Source: Phycisphaerales bacterium
GTDB lineage: Bacteria; Planctomycetota; Phycisphaerae; Phycisphaerales; SM1A02
DNA: 56,347 nt
Assembly (NCBI GenBank): GCA_009691785.1
Contig: SIAM01000012.1
Span: 1-56,347, forward strand
Direction: 5' to 3'
Shown: piece after piece, positions 27,802 through 37,491 of the stretch
Layout of the letters: each line of letters begins with the position of its first letter
Numbering within the stretch: the stretch's first letter is position 1
The notes under the pieces: model-generated
What the model was told of the DNA's origin: nothing
What the model saw: only the letters and a program-made list of their open reading frames with translations
Databases searched by the model: none
Made by a program: the position numbers and the translations under genes

Positions 27802-30522
27802 TCACGGCGCGGCAGGCGCTTTCACGGATTGCGCCGCAATCATGTCGTCCAACCTTGCCAAACGAAGCGCGTGGCGCTTTTGATCTGGCTCCAATTGTGC
27901 AAGCGCCGCCAAGTGAAGGCGCGCGCGCAGTAAATCCCCATCTTCTATGGCCAAGGTGGCGGCAAATTCCCGCGTGGCCGCGTCGAACGGATTGATGCGC
28001 GTGGCCTTCTCCACCGACTCGCGCGCAGCCGCCAAATTATGTTGCAGCCGATACAAGCGTGCCAGTTCCAACGCATAACTTGGGTCTTGCTCCTCCAGCA
28101 AATCAAGCGCGCTCAAGTGCATCATCGCGGCCTGTTGATCGCCCGAATTTAAATTGCCACGCGCGTACACTCGGTGCGGATACGGGTCCACCGGCCGCGC
28201 CTTGGCATATGCGTCCAACAATGTTGTGGCAATTCCATCAACCTCTGGTTGCTCCTTCAAGCGCCGGCGCAATTTCAACTCCAGCAAATCTGGTTGATCT
28301 GGATATTGCACAAGCCATTGGTCAACCATGTCATCGGTGATTTCAACCGCCGGCTTCTTCACCTTTGGCCAACGCGCCGCCACCAAAACGGTCTGTGCAA
28401 CTTGAAATGGTTCTCCAACTTGCTTGGCTAAATAAGTGGCCAGCGCGTCAAGTCTTTCTTGCTCCGCCTGACGCGTGGCCAGTTGCAACTTTGGGTCTTT
28501 CGCGCGAATCGTGTCAGATAATTTTTCTAGCGATGGCTCTGGCGCCAGGCCCCACTGCTTAACTTGTTCGGTGGCCCACGCAATAAACCCAGCGAAAAAT
28601 TCGTCGCCACTTACACCAACTGTTTCTTGAAACGCATGACTTTCATCCAAACCTTGCTTGTACTTTTCAAGCAATTTAGGCACAGAATCAGCGCCCCACT
28701 TGCCTTGCAAATATTGCACCATCCAGCAACCTTGCGCGTATGCCAACGGCCTGTCCTGCGGCGACTCTGGCCGCACAAACGCCCATTTAATTTTGTCCAG
28801 CGAAAATAACTTTCCGTTGGCCAAGGCGCGCGCAAGCATTTGGCAAGTCTCAAAAGTTCGCGGCTTTGTTTCCATGCTGACCGCAAGCGCCTCCGTAAGC
28901 CAATGCGGAATTCTATTTCCGGTTTGACTAAGCGTCACCGTGTGCGTGTATTCGTGGCGCAACACTTGCAACCAATCAAACAAGCCAAGATGTTTTTTTG
29001 GATTGCCCTCCATGGGAACTTCAAGCGCAATCACCGGTCCCGTGGCCGCAGCCATGGTGTGAATGCCGGGCATACCGGTAATACGCACAGCAAAAAATTC
29101 ATGGTCAGGTAAAACTTCTATGGTTGTTTTTCCAGCGGGTTCGTGCGCAAATCGTTTGGTGACATCCACGTACATGGACTCCAACGCCGCCGGCATAAGT
29201 TCGGCCACCACTTCATCAATGCCAGGTTTCACGCGAATGCGAAAGTGCGGCGAATCAATCTCCTTCCATTTTGAAAGTTCATCCATAAGCCACAAACCAA
29301 ATGAACTGCGCGTGTCAAATGGATCCAATTCCGCCGCGGCTTTCAAGGTGGCCACCGCTTCTTCATCACGACCAGCCTGCATGAATAAATATCCAAGCTC
29401 GCCACGTGGCTCACTCCAAAAAGGCTCGCGACGAATGGCCTCCTCAAGCGCGCGTTGGCCCCATTCATATTGTCTGTTCAAACTCAGCGTACGTCCAAGC
29501 GTTGCATACGCCAACGCGCTGCCAGGAAATTTCTGGTCGAACTCCGCTAATCGTTGCTTGGCCAACTCGGGTTTCCATCGACGACCAGCCACCGCCGCGC
29601 GCATTGCAAGCGCTTGCGGCATGTTCGGCTCACGCGCCAGCAATCCATCAAGAATGGCGTCGGCGCGTTCGGGATCATCCGTTAGCAACGCGCGCTCTGA
29701 ATCAAGAAGATCCGCAAGTGCATGCTTGGAATTCAACAAGCGAAGCCGATCCGAAGCCAGTGCGGCAGAATCAAAATCAAAATTATGCAAAGCCAATTCG
29801 CCAAGGGCAAACCAGGCGCGGCTAGATCGCGGGTCAAGTGAAAGTGTTTGCCACAGTGCAGGAACGCCCTGAGGACGATTGTGCCGATTGACCAACAACA
29901 ATCCTTCTTCAAGCGGCACTAATGGATTCATTCGATCCGCTTCACGCGCGCGCCCAAATTGATCGACCGCTAATTTCCAATCTGCCGCGGAAAGAGGCTG
30001 AATTTTTCCAAGTTGATTGGTGGCTTGCGCCGCCGCACGCAATGCGCTTGCGTTGGCGTCATTCACATCTGGCGCGTCACGCAATGTCTGCAAAATAATT
30101 TTGGCGTCGTCATTTTTTCCAAGCCACATCAACGCGTCCGCGCGAATCAGTTTGCATTCGGGTTCATCGCAACCAACCAGCAACGACGCTGCCTCCATCG
30201 CGCGACCTCGCCACAACAGCGCTTGAGCGCGAATTGCCACGGGTGCATCGGGCGAGTCAAGCGATGCGTCTTGCAAGTTCCAAACGCGCAACGCGGCTTC
30301 CGCCTTGCGCGCCGTGGTGTTTAAATCATCATCCGACCATTGACCGTGAAGTATGCGCATGTCGCGCCGTTCATCGGGCTTCAGCCAAGGCTCATTGATG
30401 GCCTTCACGGCCGCGGGTGAAACTTCTACTCGCGCTGGAACCAAATCTTGTTGCCGCGCACAAACCACGGATGCCATGACTAGCGCAACTAAACATGCAA
30501 ATGATTTGTTTATTTTTTCCAT
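27802..30522 (-). CDS. Secreted TPR protein with peptidase MA-like (gluzincin) domain
   Basis: 906 residues from ATG 30522, chosen because it begins a signal peptide (SFACLVALVMASVVCARQ); the frame is also open to 30555. TPR-like helices fill residues 60-430 (for example ALAYATLGRTLSLN, EPRGELGYLFMQAG). A metalloprotease segment follows, with HEYTH (523-527) and the third ligand Glu544 in PHWLTEALAV, the peptidase MA pattern. More TPRs are found near residues 750-890. It is probably periplasmic. No substrate can be named. The gene is convergent with the dehydratase and follows a LolA-like gene on the same strand. Confidence 0.82.
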   Translation of the reverse strand: MEKINKSFACLVALVMASVVCARQQDLVPARVEVSPAAVKAINEPWLKPDERRDMRILHGQWSDDDLNTTARKAEAALRVWNLQDASLDSPDAPVAIRAQALLWRGRAMEAASLLVGCDEPECKLIRADALMWLGKNDDAKIILQTLRDAPDVNDANASALRAAAQATNQLGKIQPLSAADWKLAVDQFGRAREADRMNPLVPLEEGLLLVNRHNRPQGVPALWQTLSLDPRSSRAWFALGELALHNFDFDSAALASDRLRLLNSKHALADLLDSERALLTDDPERADAILDGLLAREPNMPQALAMRAAVAGRRWKPELAKQRLAEFDQKFPGSALAYATLGRTLSLNRQYEWGQRALEEAIRREPFWSEPRGELGYLFMQAGRDEEAVATLKAAAELDPFDTRSSFGLWLMDELSKWKEIDSPHFRIRVKPGIDEVVAELMPAALESMYVDVTKRFAHEPAGKTTIEVLPDHEFFAVRITGMPGIHTMAAATGPVIALEVPMEGNPKKHLGLFDWLQVLRHEYTHTVTLSQTGNRIPHWLTEALAVSMETKPRTFETCQMLARALANGKLFSLDKIKWAFVRPESPQDRPLAYAQGCWMVQYLQGKWGADSVPKLLEKYKQGLDESHAFQETVGVSGDEFFAGFIAWATEQVKQWGLAPEPSLEKLSDTIRAKDPKLQLATRQAEQERLDALATYLAKQVGEPFQVAQTVLVAARWPKVKKPAVEITDDMVDQWLVQYPDQPDLLELKLRRRLKEQPEVDGIATTLLDAYAKARPVDPYPHRVYARGNLNSGDQQAAMMHLSALDLLEEQDPSYALELARLYRLQHNLAAARESVEKATRINPFDAATREFAATLAIEDGDLLRARLHLAALAQLEPDQKRHALRLARLDDMIAAQSVKAPAAP

Positions 30523-30583
30523 TGCATTCACCAAATGCATGTCAGGATCACGCATTAAAAAACATTTTAGTCATGCGATTAGT

Positions 30584-31531
30584 TTAGGGCGCGTCCTTGT
30601 AGGGACGCACATCTTGCCGCCACACTGGACCATTTGAGGTAGTGGTCGGTGGTTCCGTTGACAACAAAGAATTCGTGGACTCTTCAAAATCTTTGTTCAC
30701 TTCTATTTTTGTAAGCAATAAAATTTTTTCATCACCGCCTTTGGTCATAGCTTTCACTGCGACAGGCATAAGAGTGGTCAGGTCGTACCACACGCAAATG
30801 TCTGCAAGGTCTGGATCAACGCCAGCATTTTGCTTTGGATGAAGCGCAAGTCCTTGGATATTTTCCAGGCGTTTTAATAACTGCTCCACTGGCTGTGGCG
30901 CAAATTTCACTTCAAATCGCTGGCAAACCTGTTCTTTTCTCTGGCCAATTGGAATTGGAATAGGTCCTTCTCCAATGCGCAGCGGATCAAGTTGCTCGCC
31001 AGGCGGAACCAATTCACGCGCAATCAATTGATGCCGCTGGTCATCAAACTCAAAAAGCCAACCACCGGCAAATACAAATCGCTGGCGTTCCGTGGTCGCA
31101 TGGCCAGAGGCGTCAATGAGTTGATCAAACATGATCGCCAGTTTTCTACTTTTCAAATCACCCGCTTTTTGCGTCAGCACAATCTGCCCCTTTCGTCGCT
31201 CGCGATTTTCACTGACCGCGTCCACGCGGTCATAAATCACATTCGCGCGAAAGGTTGAAATAGTGTCGCCCGCTTTTTCAAGGGCGCTCAACATGGCTTC
31301 TGGTGTTTCAAATTTTTTAGATTCCGCTACTGAATTGTTCGTGGCGGGCACTGTGGTGGCTGGTACTTCTTGTGCGATGACTCCCACATTTTGCTTTTTA
31401 GGCTCCGTAGTGAACGCGACAATTGTGGGCTGATTGGCAACAGAAGTTGTTGATGCCGCCGAGGTTTGCGCTGGAGCAGCGGCGCACGCCACCACACTGA
31501 ATGCGGCAAAAACAAACAAGCTTGCTCGCAT
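30584..31531 (-). CDS. Secreted LolA-like protein
   Basis: 315 residues with a signal peptide that ends in AFSVVACAAAPA, possibly a lipoprotein (Cys at residue 16 or so). After a Thr/Ala-rich linker, the region from about residue 75 has the LolA/outer-membrane lipoprotein-sorting look: MLSALEKAGDTISTFRANVIY, KGQIVLTQ, KLAIMFDQ and FVFAGGWLFEFDD. The ATG at 31531 shares its first base with the TGA of ribBA (TGATG), so translation is coupled. The family carries or senses lipids and lipoproteins in the periplasm. The exact role here is unknown. Confidence 0.7.
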   Translation of the reverse strand: MRASLFVFAAFSVVACAAAPAQTSAASTTSVANQPTIVAFTTEPKKQNVGVIAQEVPATTVPATNNSVAESKKFETPEAMLSALEKAGDTISTFRANVIYDRVDAVSENRERRKGQIVLTQKAGDLKSRKLAIMFDQLIDASGHATTERQRFVFAGGWLFEFDDQRHQLIARELVPPGEQLDPLRIGEGPIPIPIGQRKEQVCQRFEVKFAPQPVEQLLKRLENIQGLALHPKQNAGVDPDLADICVWYDLTTLMPVAVKAMTKGGDEKILLLTKIEVNKDFEESTNSLLSTEPPTTTSNGPVWRQDVRPYKDAP

Positions 31532-32727
31532 CACAATTTCACCTGATCAACAATGTCCAAACCAAACGCATGCAAGCCGGGCATGGAACCCTTTGGATGA
31601 TTAGTCAACAAACGAAGTTTGGTTAATCCGAGGTCGCGCAAAATTTGTCCGCCAATTCCAAACTCGCGCAAATCCATTGGATGAATGCCCGCGGCCACGC
31701 CATCGGGGCGCGTTAAATCCGGCGCGTTGGGGTCATCTTTTTCTGGGCGATGAATGCGCTGCAAACGATCGGGCAAATCAAATCCACTGCCCTCGCTGCG
31801 CAAATACACCAACACGCCGCGCCCATTCTTGGCAATAGCGCGCAACGCGGATCGAATTTCACTCTGGCCGTTTCCATTTTTTCCGTTCTTAAGCGTTCCA
31901 AACACATCGGAAAAAATATCGCGCCGATGCATGCGCACCAATGTTGGCATGCTTTGTTTCACCACCGCGCCCGTGTTCAACCGGCCAATTCCCCCAGCGG
32001 TAAACGCAATGTGCGGGAGCGCGTCAACTGAACTTCTCCACGCAAATAAACGGAAAACTCCCTCGGGTGTTTCAATGTCCTCACCATCGTGGGGCTCAAT
32101 GCGCGTCACCATGATTTCGCGCGCAAGTCGCCACTGAATCACCTGCCCCACCGAACACATCTTCAACTTGTGTTCAACACACATTGCCTTCAACTCCGGC
32201 ATGCGCGCCATGTCGCCGTCTGGTTTCACAATTTCAATAATCGCCGCCGCGGATTGCAAGCCAGCGAGCCTGCACAAATCAACGCTGCCCTCGGTTTGAC
32301 CAGTGCGAACCAGCACGCCGCCATCGCGCGCGCGCAGTGGATTCACATGGCCCGGACGCGTGAAGTCGGCGGGCCCCGTTGTTGGATCGCTCAGCAAACG
32401 AATAGTGGTGGCGCGGTCCTTGGCGCTCACGCCGGTTCCAATACCGTGGTGCGGATGTCCCTCAACACTCACCGTGAAAGCGGTGCTGCGCGCGTTGTTG
32501 CGCGAGGGCGCAAGATCTAGCTCAAGACGATCGCAAATCACTCCATCAAGCGCCACGCACAAATAGCCGCCACCAGTGCGCGTTAAAAAATTTACCATCT
32601 CGGGCGTTATTTTTTCGGCGGCCACAACAAAGTCGCCTTCGTTTTCCCGCTGCTCATCGTCCACAAGAACAATGGCGCGGCCGGCTTTAAGTTCGGTGAG
32701 AATTTCATCAATGGAAGCAAGTGGCAT
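31531..32727 (-). CDS. ribBA: RibBA-type protein: active DHBP synthase with degenerate GTP cyclohydrolase II domain
   Basis: The start at 32727 (MPLASIDEIL) matches the usual RibB N-terminus; the longer open frame upstream is non-coding. Residues 1-205 form a complete 3,4-dihydroxy-2-butanone 4-phosphate synthase (DDEQRENEGD, GHVNPLRARDGGVLVRTGQTE, VDLCRLAG), which makes the four-carbon riboflavin precursor. Residues 206-398 have the GCH II fold, but all three zinc cysteines are gone: HSEC is HRRD (267-270) and RCDCG is KNGKNG (280-285). The catalytic QEGRxIGL is SEGSGFDL (311-318). The second activity is very likely lost, as in RibBX-type proteins. It is coupled to the LolA-like gene. Confidence 0.92.
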   Translation of the reverse strand: MPLASIDEILTELKAGRAIVLVDDEQRENEGDFVVAAEKITPEMVNFLTRTGGGYLCVALDGVICDRLELDLAPSRNNARSTAFTVSVEGHPHHGIGTGVSAKDRATTIRLLSDPTTGPADFTRPGHVNPLRARDGGVLVRTGQTEGSVDLCRLAGLQSAAAIIEIVKPDGDMARMPELKAMCVEHKLKMCSVGQVIQWRLAREIMVTRIEPHDGEDIETPEGVFRLFAWRSSVDALPHIAFTAGGIGRLNTGAVVKQSMPTLVRMHRRDIFSDVFGTLKNGKNGNGQSEIRSALRAIAKNGRGVLVYLRSEGSGFDLPDRLQRIHRPEKDDPNAPDLTRPDGVAAGIHPMDLREFGIGGQILRDLGLTKLRLLTNHPKGSMPGLHAFGLDIVDQVKL

Positions 32728-32803
32728 GGCGTGAGTGTAGTTTGTAACGCGACAAGTTTGCCCCAATTCAAGACAGAGAATTTTGCCCATGTTGGAGAAC
32801 CGA

Positions 32804-33964
32804 ATGAAGTCTTCCGCAGCTGAACAACAACTTTTGCTTGCGCTGACCGCGCTTCCCACCGCCGCCGGCCATGAGGACGCGGTGATTGAGTTCATCAACA
32901 AGTGGATCGCCAAACGAGCGGCAACAATATCCGTGAAGCGCGACGATGGCGGAAATCTGTTGATCACCCAGCGTGCGTTCAACAACAAGCGCCGCCCACT
33001 TCTGATCACGGCACATCTGGATCACCCGGCGTTTGTGGTGCGGCGCGTGGTGAATCCGCGCGCATTGGAATTGGAATTTCGCGGCGGCGTGCACGAGGCG
33101 TATTTCAAAAACACATCCATCGAAGTCATCGATGCGGCAGGCAAGCGCCACACCGCCACGGTCATGGGCCGCGTGAAGGGCGAACATATTTTTCCCGTCT
33201 ACAAGGCTCAACTCAAATTGCCCGCGTCCACAATCGCACTTGGCAACATTGCCCGCTGGCGTTTGCGAAAGGCGCGTATCGCTGGCGGCGTGCTGCACAC
33301 CAACGCTTGCGATGATCTTGCCGCCGCCGCCACCGCCCTGACAACGCTTGATCGCCTGCTGAAATCAAAGCGTGCGCCGCATGTTGGCTTGCTGTTCACG
33401 CGCGCCGAGGAAATTGGATTCATTGGGGCGCTGCACAGCATTCACAGCAAGTTGGTGCCGCGCAACGCGCGTCTGCTTTGTCTTGAGAACTCGCGCTCAT
33501 TTCCGCATGACAGCCCAATTGGTGCTGGCGCAATCCTGCGCGTGGGCGACCGCGCCAGCGTGTTCTCGCCCACACTTACAAACGCGCTGAGTTCGCTGTA
33601 TGAAAATCACAAAAAACAAAATCCAACATTCAAGTATCAACGCAAACTCATGCCAGGCGGCGCCTGCGAAGCCACCGCATTTTCAGCGTACGGATTTGAA
33701 AGCACGTGCCTGTGCCTGCCGCTTGGCAATTACCACAATATGCGCGACATTGATGGCGTTTTGAAAGGCAAATCAAAGGCGCATGTTGGCCAGGAATTTA
33801 TTTCCATCGGTGATTTTGAAAGTCTGATTGCCATGTTGGAATTGGCGGCCACCACGCTTAAAGACAACGACGCTGGAACTGGCATTGCCGTTGCCGTTCT
33901 TGACGCTCTTCATGCAAAGCGAAAATTTGTGCTTGCCACGCAGGCGGCGCGCACTCGTCGATAG
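32804..33964 (+). CDS. M42-like metallopeptidase (glutamyl aminopeptidase/endoglucanase M family)
   Basis: 386 residues from ATG 32804, chosen because GGAGA lies 7 bases upstream; an in-frame ATG lies at 32789. The dimetal site of M42/M20 enzymes is visible: AHLDHP near 73, NACDDLAAAA with the bridging Asp near 168, TRAEEIGFIGA with the catalytic Glu pair near 203, LCLENSRS near 232 and LGNYHNM near 306. These enzymes remove N-terminal residues from peptides in the cytosol. It is followed 9 bp later by argS, so the two probably form an operon. Confidence 0.85.
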   Translation: MKSSAAEQQLLLALTALPTAAGHEDAVIEFINKWIAKRAATISVKRDDGGNLLITQRAFNNKRRPLLITAHLDHPAFVVRRVVNPRALELEFRGGVHEAYFKNTSIEVIDAAGKRHTATVMGRVKGEHIFPVYKAQLKLPASTIALGNIARWRLRKARIAGGVLHTNACDDLAAAATALTTLDRLLKSKRAPHVGLLFTRAEEIGFIGALHSIHSKLVPRNARLLCLENSRSFPHDSPIGAGAILRVGDRASVFSPTLTNALSSLYENHKKQNPTFKYQRKLMPGGACEATAFSAYGFESTCLCLPLGNYHNMRDIDGVLKGKSKAHVGQEFISIGDFESLIAMLELAATTLKDNDAGTGIAVAVLDALHAKRKFVLATQAARTRR

Positions 33965-33973
33965 ACTCGAAGC

Positions 33974-35812
33974 ATGGCGTCATGCGATCCCAAGTTTGAT
34001 ATTGAACAAGCGTTCCGCAAGGGCATTGCGTCCGCCATAAGCGAGGACGCCGCCAAGAGCGCTCCGCAAATCAAAGCCAGCAACGACAGTAAGCACGGCG
34101 ACTTTCAATGCAACGCAGCGCTTGCCATCGCGCGCGCCGTTGGCGCCAATCCGCGCGACATTGCCGCCCAAATTCTCGCGGCCACTCCGCTTGCCGCGCT
34201 GGGCAGCGCGGAAATTGCCGGCGCGGGCTTTATCAATATTCGCCTTGGCGATTCCGCGCTTCACACCATGCTTGACCGCGTGTGCATGCCCGACCTTGGC
34301 ATTGAACCCGCGCCGCGCGCTCACGCCATTGTTGTGGATTTGTGCGGCGTGAATGTGGCCAAGCAAATGCATGTTGGACATTTGCGCAGCACTATTCTGG
34401 GCGATGTCGTGGCGCGCCTGCACGAGCGACTTGGTCGAAAAGTTTTTCGTGAAAATCATCTTGGCGATTGGGGACTTCCGATTGCCATGACCATGTCCGC
34501 GCTGAAGCGCCAGAAGCGCGACTTGAAATCACTCACGCTGGCCGATCTCAACCATGCCTATCGCGCGGCGCAATTGGAATGCGCCACCGATGAAGCCGGC
34601 CTTGAAGCCGCGCGCGCCCGCCACGCCGGTCCGCACCGAATCATTGAACTTGAAATCCAGCATGACAGCGCGTTCGCCGCGGAGCAAGACGCCAAAGCCA
34701 CATTGCTGCGCTTGCAAGCCGGCGACGCCGCCACCGTTGCCCAGTGGCAGCAACTGATCAATATCACTATGACGGAGGTTCTAGAAACCGCGCGCGTTCT
34801 TGGCGTTGACTTGACCAACAAACATTCGCGCGGCGAAAGTTTTTATCGCGACAAATTGGCGCCAACGGTGCAATCCTTTATTGACGGCGGTCTTGCGCAA
34901 GTGAATCAAGGCGCAATGGTTGTTCACTTCGCCGATCGCGAGCGCCCGCTTCTCATTCGCAAAGCCGACGGCGGATTTTTATATTCCACAACTGATCTGG
35001 CCGCGGTGCATTACCGCGTGGGCGCGCTTCACGCTGGCGAAATTATTTATGTTGTTGACGCACGCCAACGCGATCACTTTCGCGATGTCTTTGACGCCAT
35101 TCATTTGATCGGCTGGGACAAACTTGCGGACGGCACGCAAGCCAAACTTTCGCACTTGGCGTTTGGCAGCGTTCTTGGCACTGACAAAAAACCGCTTAAA
35201 ACCCGCAGCGGCGAGCTGTTTACGCTTAAGGCGCTGCTGGACGAAGCCATTGCGCGCGGCACGGAACAAGTTCGGCTTCGCGCCAAACAAACTGATTCGC
35301 CAACCGAGGGCACGGCCGATCAAGAGATCGCCGACATTGGACGCGCCGTTGGCATTGCCGCGGTGAAGTACGCCGATCTGTCCGGCGACCCCATCAAAGA
35401 TTATGTTTTCGATCTTGATCGCATGATTGCCTTTGAAGGCGACACTGGTCCCTACATTCAATATGCACACGCGCGCATTGCCAGCCTTCTTGCAAAAAGC
35501 GACGCGCCGGAGTCCGCCATTGCAAACGCCGCGTGGACATTCAATCACGCCGCCGAACGCGCGTTGGTGCTGGCCATTCTTGCATTCCCCGCCACCATAA
35601 AAAACGCGGCGGACCTTGGTTCGCCACAGCGCGTGTGTGGCGCACTTCATGAACTGGCAAATTCCTACTCAACTTTTTATCAAGCGTGCCCGGTTCTCAA
35701 GGCGCCCGATGAAGCCACGCGGCTCGCCCGCTTTCGCCTTTCGCATTTAACCAAACGTGTTCTGGCACAAGGGCTGTCGTTGCTTGGCATGGACGCGCCC
35801 AATCGAATGTAA
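33974..35812 (+). CDS. argS: Arginyl-tRNA synthetase
   Basis: 612 residues, class I aminoacyl-tRNA synthetase. The N-terminal ArgRS additional domain (about 1-105) is followed by HIGH-type MHVGHLRSTILGD, ENHLGDWGLP, the KMSKS-equivalent DKKPLKTRSGE and the C-terminal anticodon domain with YIQYAHARIASLL and SLLGM at the end. The start is 9 bp after the M42 peptidase gene. The length is a little above the usual 550-590 residues owing to an Ala-rich segment near 195-225. Confidence 0.97.
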   Translation: MASCDPKFDIEQAFRKGIASAISEDAAKSAPQIKASNDSKHGDFQCNAALAIARAVGANPRDIAAQILAATPLAALGSAEIAGAGFINIRLGDSALHTMLDRVCMPDLGIEPAPRAHAIVVDLCGVNVAKQMHVGHLRSTILGDVVARLHERLGRKVFRENHLGDWGLPIAMTMSALKRQKRDLKSLTLADLNHAYRAAQLECATDEAGLEAARARHAGPHRIIELEIQHDSAFAAEQDAKATLLRLQAGDAATVAQWQQLINITMTEVLETARVLGVDLTNKHSRGESFYRDKLAPTVQSFIDGGLAQVNQGAMVVHFADRERPLLIRKADGGFLYSTTDLAAVHYRVGALHAGEIIYVVDARQRDHFRDVFDAIHLIGWDKLADGTQAKLSHLAFGSVLGTDKKPLKTRSGELFTLKALLDEAIARGTEQVRLRAKQTDSPTEGTADQEIADIGRAVGIAAVKYADLSGDPIKDYVFDLDRMIAFEGDTGPYIQYAHARIASLLAKSDAPESAIANAAWTFNHAAERALVLAILAFPATIKNAADLGSPQRVCGALHELANSYSTFYQACPVLKAPDEATRLARFRLSHLTKRVLAQGLSLLGMDAPNRM

Positions 35813-35845
35813 AGCTGCGGTCCAAACTGGCGCAAGAAACGTGTT

Positions 35846-35859
35846 TCAAAGCGCTTTGA
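35846..35859. repeat. Perfect 14-bp palindrome TCAAAGCGCTTTGA
   Basis: It lies 33 bp after the argS stop in the 106-bp convergent spacer before the dCMP deaminase. There is no U-run, so it is not a normal terminator; it could be a protein-binding site or chance. Confidence 0.4.
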
Positions 35860-35918
35860 TTCGCTGAATAATACGAAGCGTCATTGCCATAACGCGCATC
35901 AATACAAGTAATTCAATT

Positions 35919-36401
35919 TCAACTTGTCAATTGCGCTTGAGCGGGACGCGTACAAATTTCATAGATCACGCCGCTCTCTTTCAGCACGCTTTGCGCTTTA
36001 CGAATGCTCTCTAGCCAATGCGCGTCGGCGCCCACTAAATCCGGCTCCCAAGTCACAACGCGCGCAATACCCGCTTGCACCATGACAATGGCGCACGCCA
36101 CGCACGGCGAAAATGTTGTAAACATGGTGCACCCAAGCGGACTCACTCCGTTGCGCGCGCATTGAATTATGGCGTTCATTTCCGCGTGCACAATCAATTC
36201 ATATTTGGCAGGGCGCTCCAATCTCTCCGCGCGATCTTCAACACCACGCGGCAGCCCGTTAAAACCCGTCGCCACAATTTGTTTGGCGTCGCTGACAATA
36301 ATTGCGCCAACTCCACGGCTGGGGTCTTTGCTCCATGTGGCAATCTGATCCGCAAGCAGCAAAAATCGAATGTCCCATTTATTATTGTTTGCTGACTTCA
36401 T
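35919..36401 (-). CDS. dCMP/cytidine deaminase family protein (ComEB-like)
   Basis: 160 residues, with the zinc site HAEMNAI (His72, Glu74) and SPCVACA (Cys100, Cys103). The start (KWDIRFLLLADQIATWSKDPSRGVGAIIV) and NGLPRGVED are typical of deoxycytidylate deaminase, which gives dUMP for thymidylate synthesis. It has no extra domain. It lies 32 bp downstream of the kinase gene on the same strand. Confidence 0.9.
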   Translation of the reverse strand: MKSANNNKWDIRFLLLADQIATWSKDPSRGVGAIIVSDAKQIVATGFNGLPRGVEDRAERLERPAKYELIVHAEMNAIIQCARNGVSPLGCTMFTTFSPCVACAIVMVQAGIARVVTWEPDLVGADAHWLESIRKAQSVLKESGVIYEICTRPAQAQLTS

Positions 36402-36433
36402 TGTGTGGCCTCCCTGCGCAACAAGTCTAACTG

Positions 36434-37306
36434 TTACTTGGCGCCAACCACGGCCTTACCTATGTGGGTATCACAAAGAGATTTTGTGATTGCTTCAAGA
36501 CGTTCCACCACTCTTACCATGCCTTGCACGCGGTCTTCGGGATTCATTTGAATGCATTCTTGCACTAACAAACTTAAATCTTCCGAAACATTTGGGTTTT
36601 TTATGTGCAAAGGAGTCGGAAGTTTCAGCATGCTTGAGCTGACTGCGGATACCGCAATAGGATCGCCTTGAGGCGGCAATATTGTCGGAATGACGTCCCG
36701 CGCCAACACCCAATAGACCGTCGCGCCAAAGTTATACACGTCGGTCTGAGTCGTAATGGGGTTTCTATTCGCTTGCTCTGGCGCGATGTAGCCAGGAGTT
36801 CCTTGAATTCTTGTCTTGATGTGGTTCACTGGACACGCTTGTCCTAAATCAATAATTTTGACAAGTTTTTGGTCCGTCACCATGACATTGATCGGCTTCA
36901 TATCGGCGTGCACAAATCCTCGTTGATTCATGTGCTCAAGACCGCGAGCAATCTGAACAAATAGTTTCATGGCCTCCAGCATGTTCTGTAACGGAAGATT
37001 CTCAAGCGTGTCCGCGTCGATAAGCTCCATTAACAATCCAACTTCGGTCGTTGTGAAAAGTTTTTTTGTGCGCAATATTTTGTGAATACCCCGAATATTT
37101 TTGTGATCAAGTTTGGAACCAATCGCATATTCCTGCTCAACCTGATCAATGAACCGCTCAGATTTGTCATCCACGCGAACCACATGCTTTAAAGCCCATA
37201 CTTGTTTGGTCTTAACATCTTGAACCACAAATATTTCGCTGGCAGCACCGGTGCCAATCTTTGCAATGACGCGGTGACCAAAAAGTTCTATAGGTAAAGA
37301 CGCCAT
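36434..37306 (-). CDS. Hanks-type Ser/Thr protein kinase, cytosolic
   Basis: 290 residues, only a kinase domain and no transmembrane segment. The P-loop is IGTGAASEIFVV, the VAIK-type lysine is Lys40, the helix-C Glu is in VEQEY, the catalytic loop is HADMKPIN (Asp135) and the metal loop is DLG (153-155) instead of DFG. APEQ closes the activation segment. HRD is HAD, so this is a non-RD kinase that may not need activation-loop phosphorylation. All catalytic residues are present. It stands between dCMP deaminase (32 bp) and, 185 bp upstream, the PGRP-like gene. Confidence 0.9.
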   Translation of the reverse strand: MASLPIELFGHRVIAKIGTGAASEIFVVQDVKTKQVWALKHVVRVDDKSERFIDQVEQEYAIGSKLDHKNIRGIHKILRTKKLFTTTEVGLLMELIDADTLENLPLQNMLEAMKLFVQIARGLEHMNQRGFVHADMKPINVMVTDQKLVKIIDLGQACPVNHIKTRIQGTPGYIAPEQANRNPITTQTDVYNFGATVYWVLARDVIPTILPPQGDPIAVSAVSSSMLKLPTPLHIKNPNVSEDLSLLVQECIQMNPEDRVQGMVRVVERLEAITKSLCDTHIGKAVVGAK

Positions 37307-37491
37307 TATTTACATAATCCAAATTACAAACAAAACACGTTTTAAATTAAGGGGAATCCAACAAATTCATCCTAACAAATGACGGCTACCCAAGCAACAA
37401 CCATTCCTAAAATTTTCAAAATTTAAGTTGTAAATCATTGAAAAAAACCAAACAATAATTGCTCCCGCATTGCAAATCTAGAAAGATTGGG

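Noticed and set aside
32728..32803. FMN riboswitch before ribBA
   Set aside because: The 76-bp divergent spacer is too short and lacks the conserved FMN-aptamer segments.
34979..35650. 223-codon minus-strand frame
   Set aside because: It is antisense to argS, which has all synthetase motifs.
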